In this document: positions 12,487 to 23,400 of the stretch, in pieces | Position numbering within the stretch: position 1 is the stretch's first letter | How the letters are laid out: every line of letters begins with the position of its first letter | Assembly (NCBI GenBank): GCA_016169945.1 | Contig: JADLSH010000193.1 | Span: 1,364,001 to 1,428,000, forward strand | DNA: 64,000 nucleotides | Direction of reading: 5' to 3' | From: Trachythela sp. YZ-2020 | Taxonomy: Eukaryota > Cnidaria > Anthozoa > Malacalcyonacea > Clavulariidae | Program-made: the position numbers and the translations under genes | The notes under the pieces: generated by a model | Seen by the model: the letters and a program-made list of their open reading frames with translations, nothing else | What the model was told of the DNA's origin: nothing | Databases searched by the model: none

Positions 12487-12503
12487 GTCTCGGGTAAAAC
12501 CAC

Positions 12504-13300
12504 TGACCTTTAGTATAGGTCAGTGGGTAAAACTCAGGCGGGTAAATCTTGATAGGTATATGAATATAAGCAATATAACCAGTATGTTGCGCGGCGACAA
12601 AGATAGTGCAACAAATGCCATAGTTTACTTGATAAGAATTAACAGGGGGAATCCCGCAGCTGGTGTTGAAACGTTATTACAAAAGACCAAAGTCTCAGGT
12701 TTCCGTGACCAAGGGCAAAGTTCAGACAACGACGATCATGAAATATACAATCATGAATAATTCAAAAAAGCGATAAAAATGTTAAATATGACGTGTCACG
12801 AGTAAACAGACAAACACGATTCCAATGTTGAAACTTGACTTTAAACGAAATAAACACGAAGACAGGTACAAAAAGATGTTGCCATGACGAATGACGCTAG
12901 ACGCAAATAATTCAAAAAATATCCCAACGGTCAAAATTTAAAAACGCGTATTATTTAAATTTTGTATAACACCAAGACACCAAAACTTGACACAATAACA
13001 GTAACAAAGTATGTAGTTCACGGAGAAAATTTGAAACAAATCCAATAAACAGAAGACAAGATACTGTCCAACAAGCCAAATTTCACGATATGTAATGTCA
13101 GACACTGGACACGACAGACGACGACGGTAATAAAAATCCAAAATATATACGTAAATTTATGAACAAACAGCATAAAAGATCCTCCAAAAGAGTCCCAAGA
13201 GCTTTATGTTTAATTTAATACTAAATTAGTATCACTCCAAAGAAAAAAAAGAGGTAGAATTATTTAAAAATTTACAGACACCGCTACCTGACGGCTATTG
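12504..13300. other. Unresolved noncoding stretch upstream of the LINE
   Basis: May contain the LINE 5' untranslated region. Short open frames on both strands resemble nothing I know. Confidence 0.35.
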
Positions 13301-13309
13301 TGTTTGTAG

Positions 13310-14040
13310 GTTAGTTACTTATTCTCCACAAGTTATGCGCATGCGCGACTTCAGACCGAGAGAAGACTGCCATTTTGCAAACTTTTCTCAAAAATAGTTT
13401 TGCACTCATTTTATAATACTCAGGAGCCAGGACACAATAAATACAAATCAGAAAGTATCCAAAACAAGATAAAGTATTTAGAGGACAAATCCACAAGAAG
13501 AAAAACAGTCGAAAGACCATTTTAGACGGGTAAGTGTCTATTTTTGCATATTTGCTTTGCCGATTTATAGCATACAGTATAGTTTGTGAATTTGAAAATG
13601 CGTAGACCATTCTGTGTGGTCAATATAACATTGATTGATCTTAAAAGTATTTTAGTATTGATTCAAATATGTTCTAGAAAAATAAAAAACATATTAAATC
13701 TCAAAAACTTCATTTCAAAAGCAAGTGGCGAAGTATAAAAATACTGCTCGAAAACTTCGAAACGTTTTCTGAACGTCTAAGGTTGAATTAGTTACAGTAA
13801 ATCAAAGCTAAAAGAGTACATAATAGCATACCCACTTTATATAGTTGGGCAATTGATAATTTTATAGTTAAAAGTAGAAAATATCAATATTTTTACAAAT
13901 TAAAATAAAAGAAATATACAGTTTTGCGTGTTACCATTGTTACAGTGGTCGATTCAGTACTTCATGTTACAATAACTTTTGGGGAGTAAATTGTTTGGTT
14001 CAAATGGGCGAGGGGATTCTGCATGCATGTATTTCTAGTA
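13310..14040. repeat. Dispersed repeat, fullest copy in the window
   Basis: The left part (about 13310-13720, including ttatgcgcatgcgcgacttc) matches 37540-37960. The right part (about 13735-14040, ending gcatgcatgtatttctagt) matches 46080-46430. Both other copies lie in the same orientation. It is noncoding and ends about 70 bp before the MG1 exon. Confidence 0.7.
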
Positions 14041-14110
14041 TACTACATACGTGTGGCCGTACAGCCCTCACTATCGGTTAGTAAGTAGTTAGTATTTTTC
14101 TCTTATATAG

Positions 14111-14315
14111 CAATGGCGAAATCAATGACGGAGACTATTTGATCGTCATACCACGAGTGTTGCGAGGTGGTACGACGGTGAACATTGGTATAAATATTTT
14201 TGGCTATGTTTCTTATGATGTGGAAATCAGACTGTATGGTCGGGCAGCCAGTGACGTTATTAGCCGTGCAAAAGGTCACTTTCAACCTAACGAAGCGGGA
14301 AAACTGGAACTAAAG
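14111..14315 (+). CDS. Macroglobulin gene exon: MG1 N-terminal part
   Basis: Acceptor tatatag precedes 14111 and donor gttagt follows 14315. The exon begins with the last base of a split codon and encodes 68 residues, including YLIVIPRVLRGGTTVNIG and HFQPNEAGKLELK. This matches the typical MG1 pattern of 'P.vlr.G..v...v...g' then 'g.f....g.l.l'. It is the most upstream exon I can recognise. Confidence 0.8.
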
Positions 14316-14400
14316 GTTAGTTTTTATCAAACACTGATCAGGAAATAAAACTTGATTTAGTAAAAATTGTGTTTAACCCATTAACTGGCAGTACTCTACA

Positions 14401-14440
<40 letters not shown>

Positions 14441-17400
14441 ACTAAAGTAGGGCGCATCTGGGCGCATTGCAAACTAATGTGTTAACAAGAGACACTGGCA
14501 GATAGTTTTTTTAATTCATTAACAAGCAGTACCCTACCACTGACGAGTAAAATCGTCTGACGTTAGACGGAGTAAAATACTAAAGTAGGGCGCATCTGCA
14601 TGGGCGCATTGCAAGATAATAGGTAAAATGAAGTCGAAACTCAACCATTACTTGAATAATCTGATAGCTTTCTAACGTATTATGGCGGGAAATTGTTGCT
14701 TGAAATGCTTTTATGCTAAAATATTGTTTTCAAAAGCCAGAATCAGCCGACAACATAAAGAAATATTAAAGTATATAATGGAAAGCGAAAAGTGAAACTT
14801 AACAGCTTAAACACCCAAGATATGGGCGAAAACAAGACGTGAAATACATTTAAATCTTGTTTTAGTCCATCTCTTGGATTTCGGTTTTCATTTTCGGTAC
14901 TTTATTAAAAGTTTGCCCTCAGACGATGCATGCATGTTGTTAAAGTGGTGGCACTATATTGGGGTTGGCTATTTATAGATATTGTCTGAAATGAATACGC
15001 CATGTCGTTTTGTACCAACCGTTTTGACATGTCGTGCAAGAAAAATAAAATACAATCGTGTGTAACAAAGCTTAAGGTTTACTTATCGATCGCGAACGAG
15101 AAATACTGTACGAGAAATACTGAACGAGAAATACTGTACTGGAAAATGTATAAATACAAACACATAAATATAGATTGTTTGTCCTCATGATTATTATTAT
15201 GTTATAATTATAATTGTGTAATATGCGGTATTGTTATATAGCTAGTGTGAACGCTAAATGTGATTGGCTGATTTGTGGTCACGTGGCTTCAGATAAATGC
15301 AATGTATTCCGCCGGGAAACAAGTAAAAAATTGTAGCCCGCTCAGACGGTCAGTTAAGCATGGAGCCAGAAATTAAAAAACAACGTTTTTCGAGGTTATG
15401 AAACGATGAAATACAGCAACTAATAGAAAAAAAGATTCAAAAAACACTCAAAAATCGACAAGAAATGCTGTGGTAACCCTTCAAGCATTTTGCAATGAAA
15501 TTTCTCCGGACGAATCTCCGCCGAAAGACTTTGAATACCTCGAGGAGATCTCGAAGGAAGAACTCAACGAACTTTTGCATTGATTGCCTTTTACCCAAAT
15601 GCGAGGAAAAAGAATGGAAAAAATCTGCTCTGATGGTATTGAGATTTGGTCTTCAGAGACATTTTTTACTGAAAAGGAATTTTAATATTATTGGTGATCA
15701 AGAATTTGCTCAATCAAATCAAGTATACGAGGCGGCCATTACTGAATTGAAACGACAAGGTTTTGGCAATGTTGAACACCACAACGCAATATCCAAAGAG
15801 GATCTCCAAAAAATGGAGTTGTCTTACAATTCTGTTGTTGCTGATCCGAAAAGCCTTCAACAATTTGTTTGGTTTAACATTATGTTTCACCTAATTCGTC
15901 GAGGAAGAGAAAACCTTCGACTTCTCACAAAGCAGTCGTTTGCCGTGCAGACTGATGCGGCAGGAAGAAAGTTTGTTTATCAGGCAGCAGATGAACTAGA
16001 CAAGAGCCACAGGGGTAAAGACCACCCAGACGATTCCCCAGGCGAAGGTCGCATGTACGAATAAGACGGTCCATTATGTCCTGTAAAGGCTTTTGAACTA
16101 TATTTAGCAAAGCTGAATCCTAAATTATCTTGTTTATGGCAGAAACCTAAAGCAAAAGAAAATATTAAAGAAACCGACGAAGTCTGGTACTACAATGTCC
16201 CTCTTGGTAAAAACACTTTAGGTACTTTAATGAGTAGAATTTCCAAGGAACTTTCACAAATCATTGCATTAGGACGACAGCTGCATGTATCGTTACTTGA
16301 TTAGTGTAATTTTGAAGTTCGTCGTATTATCCGTGTTTCCGGGCATAAATCTGAGAGCAGCATTCGCTCATACTGTAGGCGACTCTCAGAGGTAAAACAG
16401 AAACAAATTTCACACACTCTCAGTAGCTAGTGCTTGTTTTAACAGCTCAAAGTCAACTAGTATATACTAGTGAAATTGTATTCGTAAACGAAGCTCAAAA
16501 TGAAGCAGAAGATTTAGTTTGTTCTCGAACCACTAGTTGCCCACAATCACCTGTAAAGACCCAGAATTTTGCCTCGCACAGCCAAGAGTCTGTCAAATTC
16601 CACGCTGGGGCTTTTCCTGGTGCAAATGTGACCATTAATTTTTACAAAAAGTGATATTTGATTGTTAATAGTTTACAACCGTGTTGTTGTACTTTGTAAT
16701 GCTGAGGCTCGTTCGTTATTATTGTATTGGGTTGTTGCATTTATTATCGCTGCGATCGCCTTTTGGACGATCTTAATTTGTTATGTTTAGTAAGCCTGCG
16801 TTCCGCAGCGGTAAAAGGACGGAGCATGCGCGAGAGGTGAGCTACGGCGTGCGAAGAAGAAACAGTGTTTTACCAACACACAAATATGTTTTTGTAATTT
16901 AATTTTGTTATTAAAAGGAGTTGAAACCTGTTTTTTCGGATATATTTACTGGCATCCCAGTACAGTAAAACACTCTTAATTCGCTGTGGCGTTCTTGAGT
17001 TGTGAAGAAGCCTAAATACGAAGTAGTTTTGCAGCCCAAAACTTGTGTATTGCTTGAAGACAATCCCAGAACCAGCCATGAGTATAGAAGATAAAAAGCA
17101 AGAAAGAAGCAAGGCTAAAATGGCGGTCACTGTCGCCTCTAGACGCCTGATCGGAGCCTACAACAGAGATTGCGATTATGATATTTTAAAGGATTTGATG
17201 ATCGAACTTGAGAAGGTATTTGATGATTTTTGCATTGTAAATGAGGAATTTGAAATCATTGTATCTGAAGGAAAACATGATGAGCACTGTGTAGTTAATG
17301 GGGAGGATATTACGACCTACAGAGACAATGTAAATAGATGCTACAAAGAAGCTAGAAGTGTGTTTGTTAGTGTAAAGACCATAAATGAACAAAATGCTAG

Positions 17401-20400
17401 ACAACAAATAGCTGGGCCTGTTAAAGCTGCCCTAAAAAATGATATTTGTAGAATTCATGAACTAATAACAGTCATTGACAAGAACTATGAATTTGATAAT
17501 GTGAACTCATATGCTTTACAACTGGATAAGAATGATCTGCAGTCAATTTGGAATATAATATGTGATAACATGGCCAAGCTTTGCTCGATTGAAGCTCAGG
17601 AACAAATTACTCCTATTCAAGAAGAAGCTGATACCATTATCGGGATGGTTTACAATCGTATCAGGAAGATCAATTTGTTTTTGCATGACAAACAAGCATT
17701 TACCAAGCCATCTCACTTTGAAAACACCCACAACACCCCCCATGAGACAATCAACACTAGTAGCCCCCCAGAGACCCTCCAATCAAGATTCTACCATCCG
17801 GCTAAAAAGGATGGCCCTACCCACATTCTCGGGACTAAGGAAAGACTGGCCAGAGTTCAAGGCAGTCTGGAAGTCTATAGCTGAGTCAGCAAATTATAAT
17901 AAAACTGCACTAGCACACGAACTTAAGAACTCAGTGAAAGGGGAAGCCAAACATCGCATCAAATCTGTTTATGTCACCAAGCCAGAAGCTTATGACACCA
18001 TGTGGGAAAAGCTAGAGAGTCACTACGAAGATACTAGTGCCAGTGTCCAAGCTGCTTTGGAAGATCTTCAAAGGCTAAAACCCGTAAGAGAAGAAGATTA
18101 TAAAGGCCTAGTTGAATTAGTTGATGAAGTGGAATCTGCCTACAGCCAGTTGGAAGAGCTTAGCCAGTTGAACACATTAACCATGAGAGACGTAGACAAC
18201 ATAACTGATTTGTTACCTATCCATCTTAAAGTTGACTGGAGACGAAAGTATCGTGATTTATCATCGTTGGAGAAACTTCAACCTTTCACCCCTCTAATGA
18301 AGTTCCTTGAAAGAGAGCGTTCAGTCGTGGCACGTCTGGCTGAGAATCAGCATTCAAAGAAGAGAGCAAATGACCCCCCAAGAGTATATGGCAAAAGCCA
18401 CCATATTGAAAGAGGTGCAAAATACGGATCAAGAAACTACTACAAGTGTGCCTTTCCCACCCACAGGAAATACACCATAAATCACACAACCGAACACTGC
18501 AAAGAATTTCAAAAATTGTCTGTCAGCGGCAAAGATGGCAGATATGAGCTATTAAAGCAAGCGAACGCCTGTTTCAAATGTTTTGGTAATCACAGAAAGC
18601 ATAACTGCCCCAGAAAACTGCCATGTTCTTCATGTGGAAGCGACCAACATCATTCCCTGCTGTGCATCCCACCAAAGATACCAAAAGATCGTGAAGAGAA
18701 ATCGAAGTCTGGAGATAACGAGAATAAAGAAGCAGCGTCCTACGCCGTAGGAAGTGATTCAATGGCGTTATATCCCATCCACCAAGCAACCATTAGTGAC
18801 AGTGGCAAAAAAGTATCTATCTTCTGTGATGGAGGCTCTAATGCTAGTTATATCACTCATCGTGCCGCAGACAGAATTAAAGCTAAGAAGGTTAAAAAAC
18901 TCTCCCTTGATGTAACAACTATGGGAAATGTCGAGAAGACCTACAACACTTGGCAATACGAGTTTGCAATCAATACAAGTGCAGGAAAGAAGGTCACCAT
19001 TACAGCCTTTGGCATGGACCGAATTACTGGTCCAGTAAGCAAGTTGGATCCTAATGTCCTGGTCAAGCTATTCCCTGAATATGATCCCGAAATACTCCAG
19101 CGAAAGTCAACACACGTGGATGTCTTACTAGGCTGTGATTACTTCGGTCTTCATCCAAAGCAAGAGGAAGCGAGATGTGGTGACAACTTAAGTATCATGA
19201 GTGGAGTACTGGGAATTTGTTTACAAGGAGCCCATCCAGATCTGGTCGAAGAAACAAAGTATGACATCAACCTTGCCAAGAAAATACACGATGTTAACGT
19301 GAAAGTGGAAACATACAAGATTCGCTTGGATTCGCATCCAGAGTTCCATCCTAGTTCTAGTGGGAAAACCATGGCAACCAATGATGCCACCAGAGAAAGA
19401 TACCAGTGTTTTGCCAATGCATCGTGTTCCTTTAGTCACAGAAAGGACGAAAACCACGTTGATAACTTCATCCGAGGAGAAGAGCTTGGCACAGAAATCT
19501 CCCCACAATGTGGCGGATGTCGCTGCAATAAGTGCCCTACTGTCGGACATACTTACTCTTTCAAAGAAGAACAGGAATTAAAAATGATACAAGAAAATCT
19601 CGAGTATGACGAGGTTAACCAATGCTGGATAACCAGTTATCCCTGGCTCGTAGATCCACAAAGTTTACCTGACAATTATCAGACAGCACATGCCACGTTA
19701 GAGAGAACCGAGCGTACTCTCAAGAAAGATGATGAATGGGCTAAAACGTACAAGAATCAGATGAACGATATGGTGGATCGTCAAGTAGCGCGGAAACTGT
19801 CGCCACAGGATTTAAATGACTGGACTGGCCCTGTGTTCTATATCGCTCATTTAGCAGTAGTAAATCCTCACTCCAATTCCACACCTGTAAGAATTGTATT
19901 TAACTCCAGCCAAACGCACAAAGGAGTATCGTTAAACGCCTGTCTTGCTAAAGGTCCAGATAGCTACATGAACAATCTGGTTGGCATTCTTCTACGTTGG
20001 AGAGAAGAACGAATAGCCCTGATTGGAGATATTAGGAAGATGTTTAACTCCGTTCATTTGAAGACCGTGGAACAGCATTGTCACCGTTTCCTATGGCGAG
20101 ACTTACAGCAGCATCGCCCACCAGACATTTACGTAATACAACGAGTCAACATGGGCGACACACCAGCCCCTGCCATCAGCACGGAAGCTGTGTACAAGAC
20201 AGCAGAATTGTTTCAAGAGGATAGTCCACAAGCCGCAAATCTCCTAAAGCATTCCAGTTACGTGGATGACTTGATCGACGCACGTCCAAGTAAACCCGAT
20301 GCGTTAAAGATTGCCAAGAAAGCAGAGGATATTCTCGCCAAAGGAGGATTTTCCGTCAAGTGCTGGCAATTTAGTGGCGAATCAAGACCTCGTGCAAATC

Positions 20401-23400
20401 AAGAGTTGCTTATAGTGGACGTACCAGAAAATAGTGTTGAAAGCTCAGACCAAGGAATAATAATGTTAAAAGGAACTGATGAGAACTTGAGCGTTCTTGG
20501 TCTGGGATGGAATCCAGAGAGAGACACTATCAACTACGAAGTTACTCTGAATTTCAGTAGCAAGAAACGTGGAGTTCGCACCGGCCCAAACCTGTCAGAA
20601 AGCGAACTACCTAGTGCATTACCCAATGTGTTAACAAAAAGAATCGTTCTTGAGCAAGTAATGAAGATTTATGATCCACTCGGGCTGATCTGCCCATTTA
20701 CTTTGCTAGCCAAGATACACTTACGCGAAACCTGGACCCCCAAGCTCGGATGGGACGATCCACTTCCTGCGGATCTTTGCAACAAATGGTCCAACTTCTT
20801 TACTGCTCTTTTCAATCTTCAGCGTTTGTGTTTGGAGCGATGCCTACGACCTATCGATAGTGTTGGCCGCCCATGGTTAATCATTCTAAGTGATGGCAGT
20901 GATCTCGCGTATGGATTTGCTGCTTACATACGATGGAAAGTGGAGAATGGAGGCTTCTGGTGCCGACTTATCATGGCGAAGTGCCGAATTGCTCCAATCA
21001 ATAAGTTATCTACACCTCAGATGGAGCTAAACGCTGCTGTTCTGTCCAAAAGAGGAAGGAAAGTCATCGAGAAAGAAATGAGGTTCGAAACAGTCTTGAG
21101 TATGATCAACAAGACTAGCACACGCTTCAAAGTTTACGAGGGAGTACGAATCGGAGAAATTCAAGCTGCCACTGCTGGAGATCTGACTTGCTGGGCTTGG
21201 ATGTCTGGGCAACACAATACAGCCGACTGGCTGACACGCGGTAGAGCACCTGAGGAGCTGAACAACGACTCACATTGGTGGAACGGACCGCCTATTCTAT
21301 ACCAACCGATTGAAGAATGGGGATTAAAGTTCAACCCAAAGAAAGAAGGGCCGCTTCCCGGCGAGAAGAAAGTTCATGTTGCAGCAGCAGCCAGCGCAGA
21401 GACCTCATTGATCGACTACGATTCAGTAACGTCGATGTTGCCAGATTGGATTGTTGCCAGATTGCTAAATATTGCCAAGAAGAAGAGTTTCAAAGGCGGA
21501 AGGACTCTATCCATTTCAGTTAAGCAAGTACAAGATGCCGAGAACTTCATAGTGAAAGAAGTTCAGAAGTCACTCGAAAGTGAACTGACCAAAACTGACC
21601 GCAAAGGCGGAAAGGGTGGCCGCTATGCTAATTTGAACCCAGTCAAGGATGAAAGCGGATTCTGGGTAGTGGGACAGCGTCTCAAGAACAGTAATCCCAT
21701 GACAGCAGACTCGTCACTGCAGAAGCTACTGCCATACCAACACCATGTAACCAGACTTGTAATGCAACGAGCTCATTCATCCGGCCATAGAGGACGCGAT
21801 GCAACCTTAGCCCGATTCCGTCAGCTCTACTGGGTAGCCCAAGGAAGCAAACTAGCTCAATCTGTCAAGAGCAAATGTCAGATGTGTAAGCTGCGAGAAG
21901 CAAAGTTCCAAGAGCAGCAAATGGGACAATTGCCAGAAGCAAGATTGAAACCAGCTCCAGCTTTCACCAACGTGATGCTAGACCTCTTCGGACCATACTC
22001 GGTGCGTGGAGAAGTGCAGAAAAGAACAAGTGGTAAAGCCTACGGAGTAATTTTCACGGATCTAGTTATGAGAGCAGTCCATATTGAAGCCGTGTTTGGC
22101 TACGACACCGAGTCATTCCTAATGGCCCTCAGTAGATTCGTCAGCGTTCGTGGTTGGCCAGAAATTATTTATAGCGATCCCGGATCCCAGTTGGTTGGAG
22201 CGGAAAGGGAACTCAGAGAAACCTGGAAGAGCGTTGACCGGAGTTCTCTACATAAGAATGGATTGACCTTGATTTTTGGCCCCGCGGATAGTCCTTGGTA
22301 TCAAGGAGCTGTTGAATCCCTGGTGAAGAGTGCCAAACGAGCGATTCATTTCGCAGTTAATAATCAACGTCTTTCGGTCCAAGAATTCCTGACGGTGTGC
22401 AGCGAAGTCACGAATATCCTCAATGAGAGGCCCATCGGAACTCTACCAAGTGCTGATTCCGAGTTAAACATCCTGACTCCCAACAGCTTGTTACTCGGTA
22501 GAGCAACGGCAAAGAACCCTGGTGGATGGCAGCCTAACAGTAATCCAAGAAAGCGTTATCATGTCGTTCAAGCCGTGATAGACGAGTTCTGGAAGAAGTG
22601 GACGGAGTTATACGCCCCAGCTTTGGTTATACGTCGCAAGTGGAATACAGCCAACCGTAACCTACGTCGTGGAGATGTTGTAATAATAGCAGACCGGAAC
22701 ACTATGCGTGGAGAATACCGTTTAGGATTAGTTCAAGAAGTGTTTCCCAGTCAAGATGGGAAAGTTCGTCGAGCGTCTGTTATGTACAAGAACTTTGAAA
22801 TCGGAAAGAAAGTACAAGAATACAAAGGACATAATGAGGCTGTCGTCGTGTCTCGAAGCGTTCAGCGATTAGCCTTATTAGTACCAGCAGATCATGATCC
22901 AGAAACCGAGTTAGAAACAAAGTAAAAATTTATGAACGGGACATTAACAGTTATGTTAGCTTGATAGTAATTTACATTCACATTTGTTATAGACGCGATC
23001 GCATCAACCCCTGTCCTTCCGGTGTATTGGGTTGTTGCATTTATTATCGCTGCGATCGCCTTTTGGACGATCTTAATTTGTTATGTTTAGTAAGCCTGCG
23101 TTCCGCAGCGGTAAAAGGACGGAGCATGCGCGAGAGGTGAGCTACGGCGTGCGAAGAAGAAACAGTGTTTTACCAACACACATGTTTTTGTAATTTAATT
23201 TTGTTATTAAAAGGAGTTGAAACCTGTTTTTTCGGATATATTTACTGGCATCCCAGTACAATTATAATCATGCATGCATTACATTGTAAAGCGTTCTCAT
23301 GAAATATAGTTGTCGCGTGAATGGTTATATTCACGGTAAAGTCGCACTTACATTAGACAGATTTAGATCGAGGACGCGGACGTCAAAGACGACGTGAAAG

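Larger units (their letters stand above)
9225..12500 (-). mobile_element. CR1-like non-LTR retrotransposon, nearly full length, with frameshifts
   Basis: Read on the minus strand, the order is a 2A-like leader, an apurinic endonuclease domain, a linker, a reverse transcriptase and a C-terminal region, as in CR1/L2-type LINEs. The leader-to-RT frame (12486 to 10216) is open. After it the reading frame shifts near 10340 and again near 10210, and the C-terminal part runs on to about 9267. No separate ORF1 is recognisable upstream. The element lies antisense to the host gene, upstream of its first visible exon. Confidence 0.85.
16723..23260 (+). mobile_element. BEL/Pao LTR retrotransposon, structurally complete
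   Basis: Flanked by LTRs of 242 and 238 bp that begin TGTATTGGG and end CCCAGTACA. The target duplication attat lies directly outside (16718-16722 and 23261-23265). The interior carries gag, protease, RT, RNase H and integrase in BEL/Pao order. The LTRs are identical by eye except for one 4-bp indel, suggesting a recent insertion into the intron between the first two visible macroglobulin exons, in sense orientation. I could not identify a clear primer-binding site or polypurine tract. Confidence 0.93.

Noticed and set aside
12458..12760. 100-codon plus-strand open frame overlapping the LINE 5' end
   Set aside because: Antisense to the LINE leader and without recognisable features.
17562..17780. 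Start of the long BEL frame taken as a true protein start
   Set aside because: The first ~70 residues are the gag region read out of frame; gag similarity is in the other frame until about 17700.
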